This document shows, piece after piece, positions 19,971-31,544 of a stretch of 64,000 nt of DNA (positions are counted from its first letter, which is position 1; each line of letters begins with the position of its first letter). The stretch spans positions 17,419,992 to 17,483,991 of the forward strand of contig NC_079375.1 in assembly GCF_021018895.1 (NCBI RefSeq). The letters are read 5' to 3'. Under the pieces are notes generated by a model. The model worked only from the letters and a program-made list of their open reading frames with translations, had not been told where the DNA came from and did no database searches. This DNA is from Seriola aureovittata. Its lineage: Eukaryota > Chordata > Actinopteri > Carangiformes > Carangidae. Both the position numbers and the translations under genes were made by a program.

Positions 19971-21639
19971 TCCCCTCAGGAGCCCCAGGAGGAACGATAG
20001 AAGCAAAGGCGTGCAGGCTCGCTTGCAGGCGCAGCATCCAAATTAGCAATTTTATTGCTTTTCAGCATCTGCTTCCCACTGCAGAGACAGAGTGAAGTGT
20101 CACGGTGTGTGTTTGCCATCTGCTATAACACACAAACGGCTAGCTAAACGATTTTTCTTACTGAAATTCACTCACTCAGATGGAGGTCGTTGAGGAGGTC
20201 GTCCACACAGACACTTTCTTTGGAAGAACGAAGCCTCAAGCACCTGGTGGACCATGTATTTTATTGCTGATGTACTTCTGCATGATGAAGGCATGCACAG
20301 TGCGATCTGTAAAACAATGCAAATGTATATTCACTGCTCTATTATAAACTTTAACTTTACAGTTTATCTTGAAAAACTTTATCAAGAATAATTTGAAGTG
20401 CATTTTATAACAGTTCAGTGAAATGCTGACAAAGCACAAGAGAATTAAATGTTTACTCAGTGATTTTTGGAAGCACCTGAAGGGTTTTGTTTCTTTCAGT
20501 AATGCCAAGTGTCCAGTTGGGAAAAGATTTGGATCACAATAATAATGAGGCAATATTTGAAAAACAGATATGATTTGGTCCCTAAAAATAAATTCCTTTA
20601 CAAGCAAAAGTTCACACCTCAACAAAAACTAACCTTTAGTCTCATGGCAGTTGTCAATATTGGAAACTGGGCTTCACTTTAAAAATAAATTGAGGATGTC
20701 ATATTTCTATTTTAGAGCAAAAGACATATTTGTGGAACTATGATTATGTGCCGGTCATTGATCTATGTGACGTGACAAAGAAAAATGCTGCAAAAACAGC
20801 TGGTATCTAATGCATCAGAGGGGTAATGACTTGAGTTGCTGCCTGTTACACAGAGTCCATCACAACACTTTTGTGCTTATTCTCGTTTCCACTTTGCCGG
20901 CACAGCACCTCACATGATGTTCTCTTCTGTAAAATCTCCAGAAGAACAGCAATCACTGTTTTCATCATCAACTCTATTCCTGTCCATAATACATCACAGG
21001 TCAGACAGCTTATCTATTTTAAAGGGTCGTCTTCACAGGAGCTCATCTCTAACTCTCTGACAAAATTTGTATCTCAAAAGACCAAGCGAAGAGGAAACTA
21101 AGCTTCCTCTCTGTCCACACTCACCAGCACACTCACTGTATATGCATCGTACTGTCTTTTATTTGCTCCATGTCTTCCCAGCCAAAGAATGAGGGCAACA
21201 TCAAGGTGACATTTATTTTTAAACTGCTGAGGTTCAAACAGCCTCTGCTCACGGTAAAAAGGAGAACTCAGCTCATGCCAGTCCCACAAGATCATCTTCA
21301 CATATTCTATGTGTTGAAATCTAACTGGAATACAGGACAAAGTTTGCAGAAAGGCCATAGCTACCACCGAGGACACAGCAGTCACTGACTTTGAAATATT
21401 TTTAGGATATAATAATAAAATAATAATCTTGATTTGTAAAGCACTTTTCCAAACTCAAGTTACAAATTGCTTCACACAGGCAGCACATTAAAACTCTAAT
21501 CCATATAATGAGATGAATAATACCTTACATTCTACAATCCCATGGATATTACACAACTGTTGGGTTTTAAAAAGTTGATCCCGATGTTTTAGATTAAATT
21601 TGACAAGCAAACAATACTAAGAATCTACAGCTGTGCAAG

Positions 21640-22085
21640 CAGCGCTGTGAAGCTGGATCTAAGGTGCTTTGAGGTGAATGCTAATGCCTGCTAGCCAACA
21701 TGCTCACTGTGTAAATGCTAACATGCTGATGATTTGCAGGTATAATGTTTGTCGTGTTCGCCATGTAATTCTATCTTGTTAGCATATTAACATATGCTTA
21801 TTGGCCACAAAGTATCGCTAAGGCTGATGGGAATGTGATTCATTTTAGCAATAATCCAAAATTTGACAAAAAAATAAATAAAAATTGCGCTGGATGAAAA
21901 GTGACAGTTCAAAGTGAAAAATCAGAGGATCATCAAAGTCATCTGGATTCATCCTCCAATGTCTGTACAAAATACTATGATAATCCATCCATAGTTGTTG
22001 AGATATTTCAGTCTGGACCAAAGTGGTGAACAGACTGGACAACAGACATTGTGTCCTTAGAGCCAGGTTGCTAGCGTGGCTAAAA
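21640..22085. repeat. Dispersed teleost repeat, long copy
   Basis: This block is made of a chain of phrases typical of a widespread teleost repeat: GCTAACATGCTGATGATTTG near 21717, AGGCTGATGGGAATG near 21820, GATGAAAAG near 21893, ATCATCAAAGTCATC near 21931, and TTGTTGAGATATTTCAGTCT near 21998, with a terminal GCTAGCGTGGCTAAAA. Its last ~130 bases recur at 16664-16800. No ORF of note; probably a non-autonomous element. Confidence 0.6.
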
Positions 22086-23765
22086 GCTAAATAAATTCAA
22101 ATAAAATGAAAGGAATTTAGTAGTCTCCACCAGGGTTACATACCTGGCACCAAACCATAATATATGGAGCGAAGGATTATTAGAAAATATAACCCAGCAG
22201 TTCTAAGAATGAATGACATAAACAATTATGTGATAGCCTAGTCTGAAAACAGTTTGGTTCGTGGCTAATAAAAATACCTGAGGTGGGTGTTGTCCTGCTG
22301 GGGGCATTTGGACTTAAAGCCTCAGCAAATTTTACATTTTTTCACAGCCCTGTTTGCAGAACAGAGGTTATTTCATTTAACAATCCTCGCTTAGTGCCGT
22401 TTGTCCAAGCTGCTATGAGAACTGAGGAGATAGGCAAAACTTTACACTGTGAAAACAGAATTATTTCAACTAACCTGAACCAAAAATGCAGGTACATTAT
22501 CCACAGTGGGAGTGATAAATGAATTATTGATCCGACTGTTTAAGCAGTGGGTTGTGGTGGTGTGATAAAGAGTTATACATGTAGGTAGAAATTCAATCAG
22601 AAAATCAATCGTGCAAGAGTTAAGCAGAGACACTGCTATGGCTGAGGCTGAAAGATCATTGAGTTATTATTATTATTATTATTATAAGATTAATTTGTCC
22701 ATTTGTAGTTTCATGAAGTCTTGAGCAGGGAAGCAGAAATATTTTTAATTCTGCAATCATGTGCAGTGGCATTTACAAATGTTTCTATCTAATGATTTTT
22801 AAAATATATATTTTCTGCACATACTTTGATTGCTTGAGGAGCTAAATTAAACGCCATGTTGTTCCCACTCTGACGCAAGGACATGATTAGAGATGCTGAT
22901 TGGATCTCTGCTTATCACTGCAGCTATATTTTATGCATTGCAGCAACGTGGAGGGAATCAATCAGAAAGTGAATTTAAATCACTTTGTCTGTGAGAGGCT
23001 CTCTCTACCAAAGGGAAATCTGAACCTGAATGACTGTATTATCAAAAGTATTTTCCCCAATTTTACTGTCAAACAAGAACAAAAATGATCTTCAGCTTTA
23101 TTGTCACTCATATATTTATCTAGGCCATAGACAAAGACACTCGGTGTCAATATCTCCCTCCCTACCCCTTTGTTTTTTAAGTGAAAAACAAACACAAACT
23201 GATGGAATAGAAATAAAATATCTTTAAGCATCTAAGAAAGCTTCAGCAGAATTGAAATGAGAGCACACAGAGAGCTCCAGGGTCGGACTCTAACCATATC
23301 TGCATTTCCATCCATCTTAATATTTGGAGAACATTAAAGGAGAAAAATGGAAACTGTCAACAAATTAGCGTTGTTTGAGTTTGAGGTTGTTCCAGACTGC
23401 TTATGAAATCAAAGAAAGAGAAGCAGGGATGAGAATAAATTGCCTCCAAATGTCTTGACTAGTCCACATTTTAGTGGAGACCATCATTTATTTAATGTCC
23501 CTCAGTGCAAACTGGTGAGGTGTTGCAGTTTGCACATCACACACGCTGCTGTCGGACAAATTCTTTACTAAATCCCAAAAAGGCACGTGAAAGATTTATG
23601 CAAATTGAGTGATAAGTTACAGACTGTCCAAGCGAGTCCAGTCTGTCCTGTTGAAGCTTGAGAGAATGACAGAATCTCTCCTTGGCTAAACACATCTGGC
23701 CACAGTGATGCATTATGAGAATGCCAACACTGACCTATAAGAAACGCTAATCAAAAACACACACG

Positions 23766-23791
23766 TCTCTCTCTCTCTCTCTCTCTCTCTC
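23766..23791. repeat. (CT)n microsatellite
   Basis: A pure run of CT dinucleotides of about 26 bases in the intergenic spacer. Confidence 0.9.
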
Positions 23792-24409
23792 TTCCCTGGC
23801 TCCCACACAAAGACTGAGAGCTGTTTGAAATCTAATTCATCATTCTTCTGATGTTCATTTCAGATAAACATTAACAAACCCTTGTAGGCTAAACTAACCG
23901 AAATACCATCCTTTATAATTTACCTTCACAGCATAGCAAGGATTTTAAGGGTGATATTTGGACATGACATCTGAGGCTGTGTTTAGCTGGCTCCATCAAA
24001 AAGAGAGAAAAAAAAATACTGTAGATGTAAGATGGCAGATGATGACCTGCACCACAGCTTTAATTTAAAGAAAGCAGAAACATCGCCTGAAATACATGTT
24101 TTGTGCAAACCAATAATAACCAAGACAACTCAGAAAACACTTAATGTTCTGCAGTATATCAGACTGCTAAATTATTATTTCCAAACAGCACAAGCCTTTC
24201 CCTGTTTGTTTCATGAGTTATTAGGTATTGCGCACAAAGTAACCTTTAAATTCATCTGATTGTATCTTAGGAAAAAAATAAATAAATAAAAGAGAGAGTG
24301 GATCTTATTCCTTCCCAGTATCTGCTGTAATAACCAGAAAAGTGTAGTAATATTGTATGTCGAAGCCGTACCTGTGCGCCACCGGGCGGCGGAGAAGAGC
24401 GTCAGCGAG

Positions 24410-24417
24410 TATAAAAG
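24410..24417 (+). promoter_or_regulatory. TATA box of the rxfp3-like gene
   Basis: TATAAAAG sits in a locally GC-rich stretch (24365-24420), about 380 bases upstream of the receptor ATG at 24790. This spacing would put transcription start near 24440. The assignment rests on motif and position. Confidence 0.55.
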
Positions 24418-24726
24418 CCTCCAGTCTGTGGGTGCTGTCAGCATCACTGAGAGAGGAGGAAGGTGCACCGGGCTGGACGCTCCAAAGTAACCTGCCACAT
24501 ATTAATTTCATATTTACACCCTTTCCCTGCTCCGCTTGGAAAAACAATAAAATGCGAGCAGATACACTTTTAGAATGAACTCGGATTAACTGAGAAACTC
24601 TGATCTCCCGCTGAGACTTTGAACCCTAAACGCAGGATGAGGACGATGCGGATTTTTGCATCCACTCTCGCCTACAGCCCCACTTTGGAAATTAATCTGA
24701 AACAGGACGGAAACCTGCGGAACTTG

Positions 24727-24763
<37 letters not shown>

Positions 24764-24789
24764 CTCACCTGTTTTTCCTCTGCAGCATC

Positions 24790-26365
24790 ATGCAGAGCAA
24801 CAGCAACGTGTCTGGACCTCTCACCGCTCTGAGTGTGTGCGGGGGAGAAGAGGATGAGCGCGAAATCGCCAAACTGGTCAGCACCACAGGAGCAGCCTCC
24901 AACCTGGCAGCTTTTAACCTTTCACTCAACTGCTGGCTCCACATCCTCTCCAAGGAGTCCTCAGTGGACCTGCACGGAGACAGCGCGAACCTGGCAGTAG
25001 GTTTATTTAAAGACTTATCTTTCTTACAAATCCACATTGGCAAGAACGTAATTTTACATGAAAAACTTAAACACATGTTTAAAGAAAGCGCTTAAAGGTG
25101 TTTGTATGTTGCATGTTGTATTGTGACTACGATTTCCTCATGTGCACTTTTGTGACCCCTCAGCAGCGCCACGATGGATCCTGTTTACCAGAAAACTCTA
25201 AATGAAAATGTTATTGTATGTGTCTGACAGGTGCGAGTTCTCATTGCCCTGGTCTACCTGGTGGTGTGTGTCCTGGGGCTTGTGGGTAACTTCCTGGCAC
25301 TCTTCCTGCTCCACTCCCGCCGCCGGGGTCACCACCACTCTTCTATCGACTGCTTTGTGATGAGTCTGGCGCTGACGGACCTCCAGTTCGTCCTCACCTT
25401 GCCCTTCTGGGCCGTGGACACGGTGCTGGACTTCTGCTGGCCCTTCGGTCGGGTAATGTGTAAGATCGTGAGCTCGGTCACCACCCTCAACATGTACGCC
25501 AGCGTCTTCTTCCTCACCGCCATGAGCGTGACCCGATACCGCGCCCTGGTGACCTCCCTGAAGATGGACAGCCCGAGGATCGCCACTGCTCAAGCCAAGT
25601 GGGCCAGTTTAGCCATTTGGGTGGTGTCACTGGTGGCTACGCTGCCTCATGCGCTCTACTCCACCACAGTCCAGGTTTTGAAACTGATTTGCTTACAGCA
25701 CATAATTTTCTGTTGTGGGTGAGCAGCCTCTGATGCGTTTGTTTTGTTTACAGGTATCTGCTGATGACGAGCTGTGCTTAGTGCGGTTCTCCGACTCCGA
25801 CTCAGGCCACTGGGATCCTCAAGTCCTGCTTGGACTCTATCAAACACAAAAAGTCCTCTTAGGATTTGTGGTCCCCTTGATTATCATCAGTGTTTGCTAC
25901 CTCCTCCTCCTGAGGTTCATCCTGAGCCGGCGCATTGTAAGCAGCGTGGTCAGTGGAGGTGTCACAGAGAAGTCAGAGTGTGAGAGGGGACGCCACCGCC
26001 GCCGCTCCAAGGTCACTCGCTCTGTCACCATCGTAGTTCTGTCCTTTTTCATCTGCTGGCTGCCCAACCAGGCTCTCACCCTGTGGGGGGTGCTAATCAA
26101 ATTTGACATGGTGCCCTTCAGTAAAGCCTTCTACAACGCCCAGGCCTATGCCTTCCCCCTGACTGTGTGTCTGGCTCACGCAAACAGCTGCCTCAACCCG
26201 GTGCTCTACTGCCTGATCCGACGGGAATACAGAGCTGGACTGAAGGAGCTTCTGCTGAGAGTGTCTCACTCTGTCCGAAACGTCCTCACCCTGGTTTTGA
26301 GAGGGAGACGAGTAGAGGAAGCACCATCCAATCTGGTTATGATACACAAAGACATCAATACGTGA
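24790..26365 (+). CDS. rxfp3: Relaxin-3 receptor-like class A GPCR (three exons)
   Basis: This is a Gi-coupled type neuropeptide receptor for relaxin-3/insulin-like peptides. Exons: 24790-24996, 25231-25674, 25754-26365; 1263 bases, 420 residues, with GT-AG borders and intact phase. The N-terminal ~70 residues carry possible N-glycosylation sites (NVS, NLS). Seven membrane segments follow. Family hallmarks are LTDLQFVLTLPFWAVD (TM2), the TRY replacing DRY after TM3 (as in RXFP3), LYQTQKVLLGFVVPL (TM5), SFFICWLPNQAL (TM6) and SCLNPVLYCLIRREYR (TM7/helix 8). The extracellular loop 2 cysteine is in ELCLVRF. Human RXFP3 is intronless, whereas this copy is split after the N-terminal tail and before extracellular loop 2. 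Teleosts have several rxfp3 subtypes, and I cannot name which one this is; the plain symbol is used as a family label. Confidence 0.9.
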
Positions 26366-26392
26366 TTGACTGTTAGAGGAAAAATTTGCCAT

Positions 26393-26945
26393 TTTGGGAA
26401 ATGTGCTTATTAACTTTTTACTTGCTGAGAGTTAGATGAAAAGATTGACACCACTCTCATTTCTGTACGTCAAATATGAAGCTACCGCCAGCAGCCAGTT
26501 AGCTTAGCTTAGCATTAAGTCTGGAAACAGCTAGCCTGGCTCAGTCCAAAGTTCATAAAACATCTAAAACTCACCAATTAACATGCTGTATCTTGTGTGT
26601 TTAATCGGTACAAAAACTGAAGTCTAAAAACGACCACTCAGTGTTTTACAGAGGGTGACATGCCTGAATATTTCTGGGTTGGGACCTGCTACTTCCTGGA
26701 GTCATTGGTTTTTGAACAGATTAAACAAACAAGATACAACAAGTGATGATTAGTGAGCTTCAGAGGTGCTGATCTGTGAATCTTGTTACCTCTGGACAGA
26801 GCCCCGCTAGCTGTCCCCCCATTTCTAGTCTTTGTGCAAAGCTAGGCTAACTAGCTGCTGGCCGTAGCTTCATAACTAACATACAGTATCAGTCTTTTCA
26901 GCTCACTCTCAGAAAGAAAAGCAAGTAAGCACATTTCCCAAGATC
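26393..26945. mobile_element. Large foldback (inverted-repeat) non-autonomous element
   Basis: The block is one long inverted repeat. The left end (TTGGGAAATGTGCTTA from 26394) is mirrored by the right end (TAAGCACATTTCCCAA, ending near 26942). Pairing then continues inward, for example ATGAAGCTACCGCCAGCAGC at about 26478 against its complement near 26855-26874, and TGTATCTTG/TTTAATC against their complements near 26723-26738. The arms are about 215-235 bases with an unpaired centre of about 100 bases (26610-26710). There is no ORF and I saw no clear target duplication. Elements with these phrases are frequent in teleost genomes. It begins 28 bases after the receptor stop codon, so it probably sits in that gene's 3' UTR. 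Confidence 0.75.
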
Positions 26946-27565
26946 TCAAACTCTAATACTAAAGGAAAGGCTCTTTTATGAGTCAACAATTACGTGCCAC
27001 ATTTTCTTTGGTGCCATTTTTTTTAACCTAAATTCTGTCGGACACTCTCATCCCTCCAAATCTATTTCAAACACTCACACACTTCAGTACACACACCTGT
27101 TGCAGACACACCTGAACAACTAGGAACTTGTTTTGGAACAGCTTTGGATGGGCTAATTCAGCCAGTACATTCTTGAAAAGGATCCAACAATCCAATCAGT
27201 CGGCTCTGAGTTACACAGTGAGCTGATTTTGTTTTCCACACAATCAAGCAAAAATGCCGAGTAATGTTTGACTTGTAAAATGATTTTTTGTAGTTTGCAG
27301 TTCTACTGTAAGGAGGACTGTGAGATTGTTACATTTAATGAGGAGTGATGTGTTAAATATTTATTTGAGTTATTGGTGCTAACACATTTAGGAGATTAAA
27401 ATCTGCCACACTTTACTCATCACATGCAGTAAAACTTAACTCCTCTTTCAGTGTAGGCAGTGTTTGATGCTAGCATGAAACTGTTGTCCATTTTCATGTC
27501 CCTCTGTGTCTGTCTCGCTGTACCGCTGTGAACTGTTTTGTAAATACACGTGTTCTGTGACATTA

Positions 27566-27571
27566 AATAAA
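27566..27571 (+). other. Polyadenylation signal, probably of the rxfp3-like gene
   Basis: AATAAA is preceded by TTTTGTAAATA and a U/GU-rich stretch, typical of a vertebrate mRNA 3' end. If used, the receptor 3' UTR is about 1.2 kb and contains the foldback element. Confidence 0.5.
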
Positions 27572-28856
27572 ACGAGAGGACAAAAGACGTCTCAAGAAAG
27601 TAAATCTTTTCTTCTGCAGTGAAGATGAAGAAAATGAGTCAGCTGCACAAAAGCTGCTCCACAATTTTGCCCTTTTGCAACCTTTAAAGTCTGTAAACGG
27701 ATAACCATCTTCAGCTGCCCACAGATAAGGGCTGATATGCACATACAACACACCGCAACACAGGGCCTTTATTGTGTGGCACTCTGCTAGTAATTACCTG
27801 TACAATCAGAATCACAGATTCATTCAGCGGGTCTCTGCGTGGGAGGCTGATGCTGCTTAAAACCCAACGAGCCCCCAAGGGAGTCTGCATCTTCCTGCGG
27901 TAAATGGAAAACAATCAGAAGTGTTATTTCAGAACCACCATTTATCTGAAATTACAGGCCAGTTCTGCTGTTCACCTTACTGCCCTACACTTTACTGTCG
28001 CTGACATCTGTTATCTAACTCACTTCATAACTTGTCTGTTCTCATCAAGCTCAAAACAATGGGCAGAGCCCTGACAGTACATACACTCACATCCAGATGA
28101 CATTTCTATTTCAGAGCTGAATCACAAAAAAAAAAAAAAAAAAGCTACATCTGATAGGTACAAGTGCTGCAATCCTATTTGTGCCCAGCTATTCATCTTC
28201 AAGTACAGGGGGCAATTTCACAACTGATGAAAACCACTTGAAGAGATTCATGGATGAGTGTCAACCCTATATGTAATTTTATCGCTATGTAAGGATGGTA
28301 GAAGAGATTATAACGTGCATAGAAATGGGTCAAAGTCAACCACACTTGGAGGTTATACGTCAAGCACGCTGCATAGACATGTAAATAGCACTGTAAATTC
28401 TACTTCTCCACATGTTATTGTTCTACAAGATTTATTCAGTGATGTAATCTGTTTGACAAAATAACTTAATTTTTAGATAGATGGATAGTTTGATTGATAG
28501 ATTGACAGTTAGATAAATAGATAGACGGGTTGGTTTTCTATGACATTAACTCAGGGTTTAAGAGAACACAAGACTGCCATAGTTTCACTTTGCGTTTGAC
28601 TGACATTTAGTGCACTGAACAATTATTCAACTATCAATCAATTGTTAATGAATAATAACTGTCTGATGTGTTGATAATGGTTGTAGCCTCACAGTGCTAC
28701 TATGTCGGTACGCCTTGCTTGAGGTTTTCTGTGTGCTAATAACTTAACGCCGAAAAAAATGGAAGCAATTTGATCAAAACCAACTTACAACAAATTAATA
28801 TATGCGATTAATCAAATGATATACTGTGCATTAAAATCAGTGCATGGATTAACTAC

Positions 28857-29925
28857 ATGCCTATACCTTTTTTGCAAAAAGGGAAGGAAGAGATCTTTAT
28901 GCTGGATTTAGCAAATGTTTTTGGATCAGTCCCACATTCCCTCCTCCGGACGGCCTTTGAGTTCTTCCATGTCCCAGTGACCATCACAAATCTGGTCAGA
29001 AACTACTTCAAAGATCTGCAATTTTGCCAAACAACACTGGAGTACACTACAGCATGATAATCTCTGGAATTAGGAATAATGACAGGACGCACCATCTCCC
29101 CCCTTAACCTTCACCACGGTGATGAAACTGATCATCTGTGCATCCAGATGGTTGGTTGGAGGGAAACAGAAAAACACCTTGTATATCTATTTAGTGAGGC
29201 AGGTGCGCAGGAGCAGGAATAAGTAGCAATGAAAAAAATCAGGCACACTGCCTTCTTTGTTCCAAATTGTTCTGAGGTTCTCTTGTTTGTCACTCTTAGT
29301 TTTAACCATGTCTGCTTCAGTGGACACTTAAGTAACATCAGGTCAAGGGAGCATTTATTTAAAACCTATCCCCATCATATAAAGTTCTCATCTGATTTTC
29401 CCATTGTTGGGGCCTTCTGAATGTGCAGGCCCCTAGAATTTCTCGTCCAGTATTTGCTAAAAGTTGATCCATGCATGTTGTATCCTCTTTTACATATAGT
29501 CTTATAGACTTTACTTTCGGGTCTTCAGAAGACTTGATGCCCTCCAGCTGGACGGCTTGAAAAAAGATTGTTTGTGCGTCTTCGTTGGAGAATTCAAATG
29601 TATCTGCGCAGCTGTGCGTCATTGTGTTGATTTCTTGAAAGGAACCAAAACAAATTCAATAGTTTATGCAAGCAAATGGAGTGCTGAAGAAGAATGACGG
29701 ACAGTCGTGTTGCAAAAACAGAAGAACACTTGGAACATCTATTTAGTGAGGCAGGCGCATAGGGGCGGGATGAGCAGATCCAAAGTAGCAATTAAAAAAA
29801 AATTGCTATTGGTGGGAGGTAAATGCCAGCAGTTGGGACAGCGATTACCACCTGTTTGTGTCTACATCACCACCCTGCACTCAACCATTACATGCACCAA
29901 GAGACTGCTGCTACAAACCATACTC
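28857..29925 (+). pseudogene. Decayed non-LTR reverse transcriptase fragment, interrupted
   Basis: Translation from 28857 shows DLANVFGSVPHSLLRTAFEF and a DLQFC..T..YTTA continuation, typical of the palm region of a LINE reverse transcriptase common in fish. The frame then meets TGA TAA at 29055-29060, where Trp-Gln is expected. It resumes as LELGIMTGRTISPL, shifts frame by one near 29100 and continues as MKLIICASRWLVGG to about 29163. The next expected segment, LVGGK...LGQRLPPV followed by a TT/T-rich stretch and CTKRLLL, appears only at 29808-29925. The catalytic core is incomplete; this is a dead 5'- and 3'-truncated copy. Confidence 0.75.
29167..29807. mobile_element. ~640-bp insertion with terminal direct repeats inside the RT relic
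   Basis: The insertion splits the reverse-transcriptase relic at its LVGGK codons. It is flanked by an imperfect 16-base duplication (gttggttggagggaaa at 29151-29166, attggtgggaggtaaa at 29808-29823; 13 of 16 identical). Its two ends carry related direct repeats of about 75-85 bases, around 29166-29241 and 29719-29803. Both contain ATCTATTTAGTGAGGCAGG and end in GCAAT(G/T)AAAAAAA. The middle has an 87-codon minus-strand ORF (29359-29622) that I do not recognise. The A-rich ends and long duplication fit a LINE-mobilised dimer better than an LTR element. Family unknown. Confidence 0.55.
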
Positions 29926-30547
29926 TGAAGAACTGTGCCATTACACTTTTGTGCGACATAAAGGTCCGTGCTTGATTAGGAAGAACTTCTGTCTTTGATG
30001 GAATCCAAAAAAATGCAGCACTTTTATTCAAAGAACAGTGGCCATTTTTGTTTCCCTATTACATATAGATTTACTTTGCACTGCTACAGATAGGGTTCAT
30101 ATTTAATAAAAACCTACCATTTGAGATTCACTTGCTTTCATTCTGCAAAATGGAGGCAAGCAAGAGTGGGTTTATTAAAGCGTGCTCAGATCTGGCTGAT
30201 TCAACAGAGGCATCTGAAACAGACTTGATAAACAGATGTTTATCTCAAAAGGTTTGCCAAGCTATTTGAACACACAAACATGCTTATCTCAGAAGGATAG
30301 ATCATTTTGATAGTTGATTCATCTTTACATAGTCTGTTCAGTTTTTAATGTTTTCTCCTTGACCTCAACTGTAGATTAAGAATAATCGAATATGACTACA
30401 ACAGTGTTTTGCAACTTACAGCTGTTCTTGTATTGGTAATATCAGTAATCATAAGTTGTAGTGTATTGCACATGGGCTGCATATATTAGTGTTCCCCACT
30501 TTTCTGACAAGAAAGTGTGAGTTACCATGCAGACAGCCTTTTAAGCT

Positions 30548-30922
30548 GTGCAAACATCTACGTTTCTGATACTGTTGGTTTTGATGCAACACACACCAAT
30601 AGTAGAACAGAACAGAGAGTTTTTCATCCCCATGATGGAGGACTATGCAAGGCTTCAAAGGAAAAACATACAGGCAGCACGAAACAAAACTCTGAAAGAG
30701 CAACTTCCTTGGGTGAAAACTCTTCTGTTCAATAGGCAGAACTTCAAAAGGATGACTAATCAGGAGAGATTTTCACGGCCCTACTCCCTGTCTGACTGCT
30801 TTCACCAACAGAACCAGACTTGGCCAGAGGAAATACTCAACACTGTACCTGATCTGTACAGTAATGTAAATTTGTCAGAAGCTGAGCAAAGAAGAAAAAA
30901 AAAACGAAAAAAAATCTGTTAG
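30548..30922 (+). CDS. Unrecognised ORF, 124 codons
   Basis: The frame encodes a polar, basic, protein-like sequence from about residue 13 on (FIPMMEDYARLQRKN, LPWVKTLLFNRQNF, MTNQERFSRPYSLSD), ending in a lysine/arginine-rich tail. It has no membrane segment or domain that I know. A possible upstream exon at 30150-30251 starts with ATG, encodes 34 residues and ends AAG before a GT. Neighbouring sequence is repeat-rich, so a transposon fragment or a chance ORF are both possible. No conserved splice acceptor could be fixed. Confidence 0.2.
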   Translation: MQTSTFLILLVLMQHTPIVEQNREFFIPMMEDYARLQRKNIQAARNKTLKEQLPWVKTLLFNRQNFKRMTNQERFSRPYSLSDCFHQQNQTWPEEILNTVPDLYSNVNLSEAEQRRKKKRKKIC

Positions 30923-31544
30923 CTCTTATATGACAGATACATCCATGCGAAATGAAAGAAACACACTTCCTGTTTTGTAAAGTCGGTCTTCCATCTTCAC
31001 AATGACGTCATAAGTTGGAAAAACAAACCAAAGATAAACTTAAAATGAGTTCAGATGGACAGCTAATGCTCACGAGTACAGGTAGGTCTTATGCTATGCA
31101 TAGATAGATTACTATACTTTCTAGGAATGGGACCACAAAGTAGTAGTAACCAGCGTTCCATGTTAGTGACAAAGGTCACTGGCCAGACTGCGAAGACTAC
31201 AGGCTACAACCCTCTCTCCTAAATCAACAAAATAATTTTGACTCAAAGTCAACTTACAAGCTTCTTTCAGAGCAAACTGTTTTATCCATGAGATGTGGTT
31301 GAAAGCTCCTCTTGAAAGCTCACCTGCATCTCGAAGTCAATCTTACTCACTTTTTCTGGAGCTTTCAACTACATCTCACAGCCTTAATTGTGCATTGCAA
31401 CTTAAATCTCTGTGAAAGCTCAACACCTAATCATGATCTCCATCATAAAGAGTTGTCTACTATACTTTTCTATGACGTGTTCACACATGATGTGGTTGAA
31501 AGCTCTGGTTGATTATTAATAGCTTTTTCTGGTAAGTACGGTCT

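Larger units (their letters stand above)
19971..24409. other. creb3l3 3' UTR and spacer before rxfp3-like gene
   Basis: The creb3l3 3' UTR begins at 19971; its end cannot be fixed. Beyond it I see AT-rich sequence, the dispersed repeat at 21640-22085, a TTA-triplet run at 22664-22685 and a CT run at 23766-23791. Several 60-95 codon ORFs are present, but none shows conserved motifs, splice context or codon use suggesting a gene. Confidence 0.5.
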
